Assembly (NCBI RefSeq): GCF_028476545.1
Contig: NW_026732779.1
Span: forward strand, 28,501-92,500
Direction of reading: 5' to 3'
Source of the DNA: Physella acuta
Lineage: Eukaryota; Mollusca; Gastropoda; Physidae
Length of the DNA: 64,000 nt
Both the position numbers and the translations under genes were made by a program. Below, piece by piece: positions 13,001-23,369 of this stretch (the stretch's first letter is position 1; each line of letters opens with the position of its first letter). The notes below the pieces were generated by a model that did not search any database, had not been told where the DNA came from, and saw only the letters and a program-made list of their open reading frames with translations.

Positions 13001-15977
13001 GTGTGTTGACTGGGGGGGGGGGTGTACTGGAGCGATCTTAAATCTGTGTTCATTTTGTAAGTATCAATGCTTTTTCTCCCCCATCCGTTTTGTTTTTACT
13101 CTAAAGTAGCCTAACTATGAATTTATAAAACTAAAATAGTAAGGTGATTGTTTTTAAAACAGTTATCCCTTTATACCAGTGGCGTCACACGGCGAGGGGG
13201 GGGGGGTCCGTACTGGGTGGTACCATTTAAGGGATGGAACCACGAAAAAAATCGTACAAAACAAAATAATAGTAAAAGAGGGGTGACACCAAACTGAAAA
13301 TACAAAGTTATTGGAGAGGGAGTGGGGTTTGCCGGGGGGGGGGGGGGGGGGGGAAGGTTGACACCCGAAGTTACCGCATTGGAAGACACTCAACCTAGTG
13401 ACGCCAATAGTTAACAAGAATGACACACACAGTGATTTCATATATTACAAACTTTAAGGATCAAACTCTGTGTTCCAAAAACATGACAAGTTTATATGTG
13501 AAGGCCTTTAGGTGGGTGTATAGATCAAAAACTAGATTTCCTTCTCTTGTAGATTTAGGTTCCGAAAATTAAAATGACTGGTTTCAGCACAGAGTTTCTT
13601 CCAGGCATCCCCCAAACGAAATGAAATTTATATAATTTATATAGAAAATATATACTTTTAACAGTGTCCCCCCCCCCCCCGAAGAAAGTCTACCGCCCCC
13701 GCCCCCCCCCCCCCCCCCCCCCCCCGAAAATTTCAAGTGCCCCCCCCCCGGAGAAAAAAGTCTGGAAGAAACACTGATTCAGTACACTGCTAATGTCCAC
13801 ATACTTAACACACAAAGCTTGCTGGTGAATAATACAATACAGGAACATTGGTTGTAGAATGTTTTTCTCCTTCGCTTGTCCAACATATCCTTTCTTTATG
13901 CCACTCATGTACTTTCGACCATCAAAAGTTAGGTAACTGAAGTTAGTCCAGTCAAAGTTATAATCAGCAAATTAATGTTTTTTTTTTTAACTCATTGAAT
14001 ATATCCTCTCTGGTATATGCACCCAAAGCTACTTTTTCATACTACTAGTTTGGAGACCCCAGGTTTAATGCGTATGTAGGGGATGGGCATAACACACCGC
14101 CACTTCCACTAGTTGTGTGTTTGAGAATATGTGTGTGTGTATGTGTATGTGTATGTGTGTGACGACTTGTACAACTTGTACGACTGAGAATTAGACTGTG
14201 AATAACAGAGACTATGTGCAAGTAAGACTTAGTGTAAGGGCGATCATGAAAGACTTGGGATCCAGCCCAATGGGGCGGTAGCACTAAGTCGCGATCTTAA
14301 ATTGGCCACTAATTTCTTCCTGGTGTGTTTTCTGTTACATTGGAAACGCTGACACTTGCTCTAACATTCCAGTCGAGGTGATATTCCGCAGATGTTGGTG
14401 ATTTGGCACGAATTGGAAAAAACAACAACAACAAAACAAGCACAAAGTTTTCAGTCGCTAATAAATATCGGCATTTCGCTGAAATTGATCCAGCTGAAGC
14501 ACATTTTAATCGGCGTTGAGCTGTATCAAATAATATTCAAATTGAGATAATGGTCGTCCCTAAGCCCCTCTTCTATGGTCGTCCCTAAGCCCCTCTTCTA
14601 TGGTCGTCCCTAAGCCCCTCTCCTATGGTCGTCCCTAAGCCCATCTTCTATGGTTGTCCATAAGCCCCCTCTCCTATGGTCGTCCCTAAGCCCCTCTTCT
14701 ATGATCGTCCCTAAGCCCCTCTTCTATGGTCGTCCCTAAGCCCCTCTTCTATGGTCGTCCCTAAGCCCCTCTCCTATGGTCGTCCCTAAGCCCCTCTTGT
14801 ATGGTTATCCATAAGCCCCTATCGTATGATTGTCCATAAGCCCCTATCGTATGGTTGTCAATAAGCCCCTCTTCTATGGTCGTCCCTAAGCCCCTCTTCT
14901 ATGGTCGTCCCTAAGCCCCTCTTCTATGGTCGTCCCTAAGCCCCTCTTCTATGGTCGTCCCTAAGCCCCTTTTCTATGGTCGTCCTTAAGCCCCTCTTCT
15001 ATGGTCGTCCCTAAGCCCCTCTTCTATGGTCGTCCCTAAGCCCCTTTTCTATGGTCGTCCCTAAGCCCCTCTTCTATGGTCGTCCCTAAGCCCCTCTTCT
15101 ATGGTCGTCCCTAAGCCCCTTTTCTATGGTCGTCCCTAAGCCCCTCTTCTATGGTCGTCCCTAAGCCCCTCTCGTATGGTCGTCCCAGGTCCATCAGCAC
15201 ACGACCACAACTGACCACAATCCACCACATGAGCACAGATTTCCTCCTCCAGTTCTGCTACCATGTTTAACACAACTCTGTACAAACCTCAATACTATGT
15301 CTGTCGGTCAACATAAACTGACAGCTGATTCTATTTATTTTACCTATTGGGTGTTGATAACGCAGTATCTAAAGTTAACTCTCAGACCAAGACTCGTAAG
15401 CATTATAAAAGGCCGGATTAACATTGGATAAGACCCTAACAAGATTTGCCAGACTTTTGTCCGGAGTGTGGCGTGTGGGTTGCGTCTTGGGAGGTCAGAG
15501 GGGGAGGGGGGAGGAAGAATCTAAGAAATTATATAACGTCCTACTTTTAAAAAGAATTCTAGCAGTTATTTTGCATTTATGTTTCATTTTTACATAAATC
15601 GAAAGATGTCATCTACTTTATTAATCACTTTGACTGTGTCTTGCATCGATCTATGATCAAGTAGTGATTAACGTTGTTATCGATACAATCAACTATCTAG
15701 CAAACAGTTACCAGCAGTTTAAGAAAAACACGTCAGTCGATATGATAGAACTAAAGGGTGCATAAGAAATATAATATTTTTGTACGATTTGTGATCATTG
15801 AAGAAAAGGTGAGATGAGCAAAAATTGTGTATTTATGACTCATTTAATATAAGTGGATACATCCGTACATAAACTTACCAACAGATGCATACAAAACAGT
15901 ATAATGACAAATAAATTAGTGTCAAACACTGTTACTTTGTGGGAACCCAAGATGCATAAGCTGTTATAGTTATTCAT
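3331..15977 (-). CDS. Gene L: modular EB/FN3 protein with signal peptide, ends before any membrane helix
   Basis: Minus-strand gene. Exons 5' to 3': 15879-15977, 12805-12844, 12482-12619, 12050-12319, 10689-10826, 8464-8730, 8029-8169, 7326-7595, 6028-6318, 4385-4563, 4092-4290, 3691-3876, 3331-3545. All junctions have GT-AG signals and phases agree, giving 811 codons including the stop. Order: signal peptide (1-33), EB-like, FN3, EB-like, FN3, EB-like, FN3, FN3, then three to four exons of the split-FN3 block shared with genes M and R. The product stops in the middle of that block, so no RPTP-like membrane-proximal region, membrane helix or tail follows. It could be a secreted family member or a 3'-truncated copy. 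Coding is well supported; the ligand is unknown. Confidence 0.8.
3691..3876 (-). CDS. Gene L exon 12: next split FN3, first half
   Basis: 186 bp, phase 1-1. Motif GDFTGPTNYTITLE, nearly the same as GDFTGPTSYNVVLE in gene M and GRFTGPTNYTVKLE in gene R. Confidence 0.9.
4092..4290 (-). CDS. Gene L exon 11: split FN3, second half
   Basis: 199 bp, phase 0-1. Strand F motif LKPYTNYTVEVSPY followed by a glycine turn; several N-glycosylation sequons. Confidence 0.9.
4385..4563 (-). CDS. Gene L exon 10: split FN3, first half
   Basis: 179 bp, phase 1-0. Motif SAFIKWQRPTLPNGDIIGY, then a paired-cysteine segment (NCVAVYKISCRECN) shared by all three genes. Confidence 0.9.
4668..4886. mobile_element. 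hAT-like MITE, family 1 copy 1
   Basis: Ends carry the inverted repeats CAGATTTTCTTCCAG and CTGGAAGAAACACTG. They are flanked by an imperfect 8-bp target duplication, ATTATGTC (4660-4667) and ATTATGTT (4887-4894). The interior is mostly poly-G/poly-C with a short AT segment. Lies in an intron of gene L. Too short to code; 8-bp duplications and CAG...CTG termini suggest the hAT superfamily. Confidence 0.7.
4951..5167. mobile_element. hAT-like MITE, family 2
   Basis: Terminal inverted repeats CAGGGGTCTCCAAAC and GTTTGGAGACCCCTG, flanked on both sides by a perfect 8-bp duplication GTTTAGAT (4943-4950 and 5168-5175). The GC-rich interior is full of GGGCCGC motifs. These are typical marks of a non-autonomous hAT transposon. 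Confidence 0.85.
5279..5321. repeat. AC dinucleotide microsatellite
   Basis: About 20 AC repeats within an AC-rich stretch in a gene L intron. Confidence 0.9.
6028..6318 (-). CDS. Gene L exon 9: FN3 domain 4
   Basis: 291 bp, phase 1-1. Starts DPAQPGPV and has the strand F motif LKPVSNYSYTITATN. The equivalents in M and R start DPASPG and DPGKPG. The donor at 6027 was chosen over AA|GTGGTG four bases further 5' because it keeps phase 1, as in the paralogues. Confidence 0.9.
6319..7325. other. Gene L intron
   Basis: Intron between FN3 exons 8 and 9; nothing recognisable beyond AT-rich sequence. Confidence 0.6.
7326..7595 (-). CDS. Gene L exon 8: FN3 domain 3
   Basis: 270 bp, phase 1-1. Conserved QLTWSS and LIPGSPYNFTIKT; closest to gene M exon 8 and gene R exon 50519-50800. 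Confidence 0.9.
8029..8169 (-). CDS. Gene L exon 7: EB/EGF-like module 3
   Basis: 141 bp, phase 1-1. Six cysteines; begins TKTHGQEC and ends near DAGGCSS, with the CLC core. Confidence 0.9.
8464..8730 (-). CDS. Gene L exon 6: FN3 domain 2
   Basis: 267 bp, phase 1-1. FN3 core TLKWTASKP and LQAGQSYTITV as in exon 4; the ends of the exon have diverged more than its middle. Confidence 0.9.
8731..9590. other. Gene L intron, right of FN3 exon 6
   Basis: AT-rich intron between exons 5 and 6; no feature recognised before the dispersed repeat that starts near 9595. Confidence 0.6.
9595..9982. repeat. Dispersed repeat family R1, copy 1, ending at a TA microsatellite
   Basis: Shares, in opposite orientation, the block order of 36945-37360. 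Shared pieces are a CATACGCCGC motif, an AATTCATAATTTGTGAAT segment, a CCTTAACGA segment with AAAGCAAATATT, poly-C/G runs, TTAGCGTGAACGACAGCTCACCAG-like sequence and AAGCACCAAG-type sequence abutting TA repeats. No coding capacity; family not identified. Confidence 0.65.
9653..9717. repeat. Strong hairpin inside repeat R1
   Basis: Arms 9653-9680 and 9690-9717 are inverted repeats of 28 bp with a single mismatch, around a 9-base loop. The other R1 copies lack the second arm. Confidence 0.9.
9983..10067. repeat. TA dinucleotide microsatellite
   Basis: Uninterrupted TA run at the end of the R1 repeat. Confidence 0.95.
10689..10826 (-). CDS. Gene L exon 5: EB/EGF-like module 2
   Basis: 138 bp, phase 1-1, same six-cysteine spacing as exon 3. 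The peptide differs from exon 3 at only a handful of positions, so the EB-FN3 pair was duplicated in tandem. Confidence 0.9.
10827..12049. other. Gene L intron
   Basis: Intron between exons 4 and 5; no repeats or coding segments recognised. Confidence 0.6.
12050..12319 (-). CDS. Gene L exon 4: FN3 domain 1
   Basis: 270 bp, phase 1-1. Shows the FN3 core with a tryptophan in strand B (TLKWTASKP) and a strand F tyrosine motif (LQAGQSYTITV). A central tract matches exon 6 base for base. Confidence 0.9.
12482..12619 (-). CDS. Gene L exon 3: EB/EGF-like module 1
   Basis: 138 bp, phase 1-1. Six cysteines with spacing C-x5-C-x5-C-x9-C-x-C-x11-C, including the CLC core, as in EB modules and small EGF-like domains. 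Confidence 0.9.
12805..12844 (-). CDS. Gene L exon 2: short Cys-rich exon
   Basis: 40 bp, phase 0 to phase 1, encodes ACSQANCISSDCIG. Same length and pattern as gene M exon 2 (IPCQANCKPELCLG). Confidence 0.85.
13177..13408. mobile_element. Probable MITE with TGGCGTCAC ends
   Basis: Left end CAGTGGCGTCAC and right end GTGACGCCA are inverted matches. The interior has long poly-G runs. Target duplication not resolved, so the superfamily is open. Confidence 0.45.
13590..13776. mobile_element. hAT-like MITE, family 1 copy 2
   Basis: Ends CAGAGTTTCTTCCAG and CTGGAAGAAACACTG, as in the copy at 4668. Flanks TTTCAGCA and ATTCAGTA match at 6 of 8 bases. Shares the interior AT segment with copies 1 and 3. 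Confidence 0.65.
14043..14066. mobile_element. Solo end of hAT-like MITE family 2
   Basis: The stretch TAGTTTGGAGACCCCAGG matches the right terminus of the element at 4951-5167; the rest is absent. Confidence 0.4.
14550..15186. repeat. 25-bp minisatellite, about 25 copies
   Basis: Tandem units starting ATGGTCGTCCCTAAG and ending CCCCTCTTCT, most identical, with a diverged cluster near 14800-14870. Lies in the first intron of gene L, about 0.7 kb inside the start codon. Confidence 0.95.
15879..15977 (-). CDS. Gene L exon 1: start codon and signal peptide
   Basis: ATG at 15977 opens 33 codons with a hydrophobic core (LFVIILFCMHLL) and ends at a consensus GTAAGT donor in phase 0. The core and phase match exon 1 of gene M (SLLFFILFCELVL), which is why I chose this start over an ATG at 17589. 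Confidence 0.75.
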
Positions 15978-16157
15978 TTCCCAGTGTGTCTAGATGTGAC
16001 TTTAGATCAACAAAAAGTCCAATGCAGCATCTGTGTAGATTCGAAATGTTTCGGAAATATAGAACAGTATCAACTATTTAATTAGCCTAAATATCAATCA
16101 ATATTAAAATCGTTTCTACCTTTTTCGTTACTTTTGTATATGTTTTTATATAAACTA

Positions 16158-16595
16158 GTGGTCGTCCATAAATGACGTCACACACGTAAGGGGGGCGGGG
16201 GTCCGTAATTTTGTGACGGTGTGTGAGGGGGGGGGGGGGGGGTTCTAATGGTGTGACGTCACGATTTTGCATTATAAAAAAGCAATGTTATAAAACGAGT
16301 TTTAGCCGTTATTTCGCGTTTTAGAAAACTGTTTAAATAAATTGTAATAGGAATTGATAAAAATACTCAATTTTAAAAAAGATCAGACGTGATTTTGGAA
16401 AAATATCGATGGTTTGAGAAAAATTCAGCTGCAATTTTGAAGGGGGGGGGGGTGTAGGCTGAGATGTGACGTCATTTTTTCTTTGGGGGGGGGGGGGGGT
16501 CTGGCTTTTTGTAACGATGTGTGACTAAAGGAAGAGGCGAGGTAAAAATCGTGAAAAAAAGGCGAGGCGTCAGATGGCCACCTAGTAATAAACTT
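16158..16595. mobile_element. MITE of the GTCATCCATAAATGA family, diverged copy
   Basis: Left end GTCGTCCATAAATGACGTCAC and the interior (GTGACGTCA, poly-G, TTATAAAACGAGTTTTAGCC) match the element nested in the LINE at 57296-57677. The right end has decayed. Lies just upstream of gene L. Confidence 0.65.
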
Positions 16596-16822
16596 ACTGT
16601 AAGCATATATATTTAAACCAACACTATTTTCATACTTGACACGAATTAAAAAAAAATAACTATGATTGTTTACCACCGCTATAAATAGTGCGTTTATTTT
16701 GTGAAAATAATTGAATTTTTTTTTTTTAAATTGAGTTTTGGCGTATAGTCTATAGTATACTTGATTTATTAGTTTTTACATCTTAATAAGTCGGAAAAGA
16801 AACTATTCTGCAATTTGGTCTG

Positions 16823-16825
<3 letters not shown>

Positions 16826-16893
<68 letters not shown>
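16826..16893. repeat. CT dinucleotide microsatellite
   Basis: About 34 CT repeats. Confidence 0.95.
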
Positions 16894-16895
<2 letters not shown>

Positions 16896-18480
16896 GTGTG
16901 TGTCTGCGTAAACACAATAACGTGAGATCGTATACGCTGGTCTCTCGAGTTTTGAGCGATATCCGGTAGCCGTAAGCTGTACATAGGTCTATTTTGTTGT
17001 GAACACCAAACCTTGAGTACCGTTTCAGTTAGGTGTATAAGAGTTAATATATAAGATCATGTATATAGATTTCCTTTAATTTTTGAGTGATTTGTCGTTA
17101 AACGGAAGAGATGCTGTTTCTGGTTTTAAAATGCCGAGAATTTCAGCAGCGTTTCAGTTAGAGTACAAAATTTTATAAATAAAATTTAAGTCCTATACTA
17201 ATAATTTTATCAACCTTTCAACGATTTCCCGTAAAGAAAAGTGGTACTTTATTTTCCATTTCTCAAAATGCTTACTGAATTTGCTTCTTTTATGTAATGT
17301 GTACTTTATTCTAAGAACGTTACGCTTCAATGAGTTTTCTAAAATAAAACGGATTTTTGCCACATATCAATCTACCATTTCTATAGCCCGATTCCACTAG
17401 AACCGCCATCCCAATTCTCAACGTTATGTGCAAAGCTTTAATAGTTATTTTAATTGTAAGTGAGCTTACCTTAGAAAATAAAAAAATGCTCTTAATTATA
17501 AAAGCAAGCTTATTCTGTTTACCGAGGAATATCACGAATAAGGACAAATGCGTTGTTATCAAAAGAAAAAAACATTGAGGCGCAAACACTTTTTAAACAA
17601 GGTTGATACTCTGCACACATATTATCCAAAGGGTGCTACACTTTTATATGGGTAGTGTACACCAGTCCAGGTAAAGTAGGACGGAGTACGGAACATTACT
17701 TTATGCAACTTAGTTTTGAATGTACAAAACGTTGACCGGTTCAAATCGATTTTATCACTCATGTTTAAAACACTCTTGTTGATAAACTTAAGCCTTTGGT
17801 TTTCTTGATATACCATGCTTTTTAATTTAGTTTAAAAGCTTTAACATATTTTATTTATAAATATTCAATTTTCTGCAAGATAACTCAGAAGAATTCTATA
17901 AGAGAACATATTGGTTGTTTTAAAGTTTATCGATTGATTGGGATGGTAAAATATAAAATGATTACTTTTTCAATAATTTGGTGTTTTTAAACGTATATTT
18001 TTATGTAAAAAATAAAAGATATAAAATTGTATATCTCAACAATTAGTATACCATTTATAAACACCTATCAAATCACAATACGTGTAGATTATTTGTTAAG
18101 TAATCGCTAAAGCCGTAGTTGTGTGTTTAAAGCAGACAATTTACTAATCTTACTACACATGTTGTTACCACTAGTGTTTGATGAATGAACATTGTGACAA
18201 GGGGCAGCAGTCGAGCGACTTAAAACACACAGAGACTACATTCATGTACACTTGTTATCTTAAAGTACTGGATTTCCCCTAGCATGTTGTTGGCAGTACC
18301 CACAGAATTTCCCTATCTGAAAGCTACAAATCTAAATATAAATCTGGATTTTGCCTAGCTTGTTGAATAGCTTGTAAATCAAAAATGGTGGCCTAGAGTT
18401 AGCAACACCGGAGCTAAACTAGTACACTAATAAACGGGCTCGATAATGTAGAGTGTAGAAGGTTTTAAAAATAGCTAACA
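16894..18480. other. Spacer upstream of gene L
   Basis: No gene supported. The right part (from about 18160) is similar to the region upstream of gene M, including a shared TACACTTGTTAT motif. Confidence 0.5.
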
Positions 18481-18510
18481 AGGAAGTGATATTCAAACTA
18501 GTCTGGTGGA

Positions 18511-18556
18511 TGTCAGTGATTAATAAATGAGTCAGCCTACTTATTATATAACATTA
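18511..18556 (-). promoter_or_regulatory. Candidate core promoter of gene L
   Basis: Minus strand reads a TATA-like TTATATAATAA (18541-18551). It is followed 10-20 bases downstream by a block (18511-18531) that is identical over about 20 bases to 38041-38061 upstream of gene M. Similarity continues on the upstream side (ACTTCTGATA). The gene L start codon lies 2.5 kb downstream, so an untranslated first exon is implied. Inferred from conservation only. Confidence 0.45.
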
Positions 18557-19164
18557 TCAGAAGTTTTCTGTAGTAGTTAGCTTGCCGTCCAATTAGGAGA
18601 CTGTCATCGAGCTTTGCACCAAATTCGATTCTGAGCTATTTTCTCTTTATGTTCTCAGTGATACCTCAATTAAAAATTAATAAAATATAAACATGAATAC
18701 ATTTCTTTTTCAATTTCATCATATTCAAAAATATATATTTCCAGTATAAGTAATTTTAATACAGTTAATAATGTTACTAGAATAATGTAAGGGCCCAAAA
18801 TCCGACAAAAAAGTAAATAAAAATGAATTTATTTTATTCTAGAATTTTTTTTCTTGCATCTTGACAACACTAAACGAACTGTAGTGTGAAAGATAAACAA
18901 ACTTTCAACTACTTCCTTGACTTTATGCCCTTCTTGACGTCGTATAATAGTAGGCCCCGCAACTGTCTTATCTATTCTGCCTGTTTTTTTGAACACATAA
19001 TATTTTTTTTATTAAGTGAATAAAAAAAAAACATTTGGTTATCCTAACTATTTGAAAATTAACACACACTAAAGAATAACATAGAATTAAAGAGTAATCA
19101 ATGTATTTAATTAACACATACAAAAGAATGACAGAATTAATAAACCGGGAGTGATCTCCCCTAA

Positions 19165-19823
19165 ACTTTCTCGAATATTCTTATATAAAATAACAGGGGA
19201 TGGGAACTCGGGCTATAGACATGATTTTTAATCCATTTTAAATACTTAAAGTTTAAAAAAATAGAATAAAATCTCGTAGACAAATTAATTGCACACCAAG
19301 TGAACGCCAAATGAAAAAGCGCATAATAGTGCGCAATATTATTAGTACTTTTAAAATTTACATTAGTTTTTTGAGAAATCGGAAGTAGCGTAAATTACTA
19401 CTTCCGTTCAACGGAAATTACTCAAAATTTAACAGAAGGTAGAGAATAAGATCTTTTACTTACATGTGAAATTTCATTTATCTATCTGAAATAGTACTCA
19501 AGTTATGGGCTTTTGAAATATTCAAAGTAGGAAAAGTACCACTTCCGGTTATCGGAAATCGCTCAAAAGTTGATACGGATCTACGATTTTGATAAAATAC
19601 TTATATATGAAATTTCATCAACCTAGCTGTGACGGTACTCAAGTTATCGTGTTTACACACGGACACACACACAGACAGACTGACAGACACACAGACATAC
19701 GGACAAGATTGCAAAATTATGTTTTTCCGTATCAGTGAGGTGTAAAAGGTCGAGATTTGTAAAAATCTCGATTTGTTTGCACGATTACAAGACTTTCTCT
19801 ATACTTCGTATATACGAGAAAGT
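19165..19823. mobile_element. Non-coding TIR element with ACTTTCTCG ends
   Basis: Starts AACTTTCTCGAATATTC and ends TATATACGAGAAAGT, inverted matches. The interior has two related sub-units (each GAAATTTCAT ... TACTCAAGTTAT) and a GACAGAC/ACACAC-rich stretch. Related fragments are at about 22080-22150 and 54270-54395. Confidence 0.5.
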
Positions 19824-20237
19824 AAAAAGTAATCAATTTAAAATTAATAACGTAAATACAAAACAACCACAACAACAAAACAAAAACAACAACTACAACA
19901 AACAAATAAAACATTGTGAAAAAATACTAAAGGAAACTATAACGAACATAAATATTCAATTTATTATACAAATTCCTGTTAGGTATGCTTAATTGTAGTT
20001 TCAGCTTTCTCTAATTTTCAGAAATGCGCGTTACATAATTAGCCTGCTTTATTTCAGACCTTATCATACTTCCACGTTCAAAGTAGTTTTTACCTCTTAG
20101 TTCTCTCACAAACATTTATATACTTTTGTATTTTCACCATTAATTTGATGATGAAAGAGATTGAAAAGTATTAGTCATTTTTCTGGACTTTATTAAATAT
20201 ATTACAATGATTGATTTTACTGTAAGAAAACAAAAAT

Positions 20238-20479
<242 letters not shown>

Positions 20480-20523
20480 ATGGTGTGGATGCTAGTCTTT
20501 TAAATATTAACTAATTTCTTGGC

Positions 20524-20651
20524 TCAAGGTTGATTTTGATACTTTTTTTCGGGATAGTTGTTGTAGTCTGATATCTCATCATAAACATTTTCACTGTTTT
20601 TTAGAGTACTGTCTTCTGTAACTCTATTTTTTAGAGGAGTTAAGTTGACCC
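20524..20651 (-). CDS. Gene M exon 22: end of cytoplasmic tail
   Basis: 128 bp ending in TGA. Contains ENVYDEISDYNNY and KKYQNQP. YDEI is of the pYxxI type bound by Src-family SH2 domains; YQN fits the Grb2-type pYxN motif. Function inferred from motif only. Confidence 0.85.
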
Positions 20652-23129
20652 CTGTAAATTCAGAAAAAAATATTTCAATTAATTAAAGTATTAAAATGGA
20701 ACAATAAAATAGGTATGAATTAAACTAAAGGTTAGCTATTATTATTTTGCATTCAAAGTTTCTTAAAATACGAAGTCTAGAATATTTAAATTCTAAAACT
20801 TTATTTTTTATCTAAATTTAAACTACTTAATGCTGCACATTTTCAGATCTGCTTTACGATGCTTACCCCTATCTACGCCATATAGATGATCTTCTGGAAG
20901 TGCACTGATCGCAGTGGCGTATTGAGTGTTATCACCATGTTTGGTGTTTTTTGAAATCTTTTGAAGTCGTCGTCGTTGTACACATATTACAGTGACAATA
21001 ATTATGATAATCAAAAATAAAAAGCCAAGGCCTAATCCAATCCCAAGTTCTGTATTTCTATTTTCTTCACCTGTAATTAAAGATATTTTTATAAAAAAAT
21101 ATAAATAAGACCTACGTAAGTTTTGAAGCCTACACGAATTCGCACAAATTCGAACTGAATTAAACAAAAATAGAAACATGGTTTTCTTTTCATTATAATT
21201 ATGTTAAATATAGATCTAGGTGTATTGTGAATGCTAATGAGTGATTTTTGGAAAACACTTGAAAATCAGCTAATTATGTAATTATGTTTTGTGGGTGCAT
21301 TTTCTCCAACAAGCAAACTTAGACTGATTTCGATATATTTGTATCAGCTGAATCAACTACAAAACAACTTTTCAACATCATGTGACATTTAAAGTTTTCA
21401 CAGAAAATCGATCGTTTTTCGTAGTGTGTCATGTAATGGTTACACCAGATGCTTTGTACTTCGCCAGAAAATGCAGATTAACTTTTATTTGGGAACTATA
21501 TTTTCTGAGGTCTTATCACTTTTCGTTGTATTTTTATTTTAGAAGTCCTATTACACCAACTACAGAGAAATATAAATTTCAAGCAAAACATTAAAACGGG
21601 GGGGGGGGGGGGGGGGGGGAAATAGGGTAATAGAAAACAACCAAAAAGATTTGACATTTTATAAATACCTTTTACATCTAAAAGTTCAGTGGCAACCGAA
21701 TCACAGCCAGCATTATTACATACAACGACCGAAATTCTGTTGCAAAATACAGTTATTACATTAAACTAAACAACTCATTTTATTACATTGCATTAATACT
21801 TTAAAAATAACAACGTTCGTTATGATAAGCTTTTTTGGCTGCTCTCATTTAAAAAATCATCCCACATACATTTTGTTATAATATATTTTTGTGCTTAGAA
21901 TTTTTTATGACTTTTAAATATCCGCGAAACAACTGATTTTGTTGTTTTTCATGTATGTACACACGGCTTACAGGGCGAAATTGCGTTTTTCCTACTCAGA
22001 AAATTGTGAAATATCGAAACAGATTTCTTGCACGGTTACTTCATATAAAAGTATATGTTAGAAAGCGAGAGTGAGCTTTCCTCAACTTTCTAGTATATTC
22101 TTGTAAACAAAGGTTGTGTTGTTACTTGTGCAATCGGGCTATAGAAATATAGCAGTTTATGACAAAACCACTACATTTTCAAGAAAACACAGAGCCAAAA
22201 AGTTATTACAATATGCTTTCTGATAGTAAAATAAAAAGTTATCAAACTCTGAAGGTTTTTTGAAAAATCACTAAATAAAGTTAAAATGACAATTTAACAT
22301 AAGCCTAGTAGTTAACATTAAATCCATCTTATTTCTTCTATGTTCAGCGTTTTAGAATTACACAATTACAGTAAAAACTAGATAAACGGACCATGTACTA
22401 AATAGGAAAAAAGTACTTCATCTATTAAAAAATACTCAATAATTATTTGACTAATTTTCTATTAACGCTATTTATCTCAGGCCTCTAAAAGTTATTACCT
22501 GAACTCTGTATTAGAAGGTAAAGGTCCATTACAGTAATCCATATCATCAGGTTTACAGCTTGTATTTGTACCAATAACGTAATTTACAAAATCTGCTTCC
22601 GTGTCTGACAAAGTTTAAAATTACAAAACATTACTGCAAATGCCACCAATAATTCTCAAGCATAATATTTGGGAAGAAACCTAATTCTCATAACATAACC
22701 AAGAGTTAAGCTATTATGAGACCACACCATAAAATATGACATAGCATTACAAGTCTATTTATTTATCAATTCAGATGACCTGCTAGACCTGCTATTTAGT
22801 TTAGGCAACATTCTACTGTTTATTTCTACCCTTTATGTTCGACATATTTATGTGGATTCTTTAGTTAGTACCCATATAATAAAAAAAAAACGCTAATAAT
22901 TTAAAAAAAATTATAATCTACATTAGTTTTTTCTATTAGTAAAAGCAAATTATGTTATAACTTTCAAAGCGTGGAACAAACTAGACCATAATTACTTTTC
23001 AATTGATCCAGCCAGTCTGGAGGCGTTACACGATATCCTACAGTAAATCCCCTTTGTTTAGATGTTGACCACGTTCCGTATAATTCTAGATTTGTTGATC
23101 GTTTTCTTTTTCCTGTAATCGAATATTTT

Positions 23130-23192
<63 letters not shown>

Positions 23193-23338
23193 AATATAAT
23201 TATATATATAAATATAATAACTAAATAAATAATACGTTTACAGCAAAGTTCAAATTAAATGTCTCATGATCTAATTATCATTATAATTAAATGTTATTAT
23301 TAAATGTAATAATTATAATAATAATAATATTAATAATA

Positions 23339-23369
<31 letters not shown>

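Noticed and set aside
13163-13908. Proline- or glycine-rich frames
   Set aside because: They come from poly-G/poly-C runs inside MITEs.
14550-15186. CRISPR-like array
   Set aside because: Units are directly adjacent with no spacers and the DNA is eukaryotic; it is a minisatellite.
17470-17589. Minus-strand ATG frame with hydrophobic start and a GTAAGC donor as first exon of gene L
   Set aside because: Phase fits, but the exon at 15879-15977 matches gene M exon 1 in its hydrophobic core and phase, so it is preferred.
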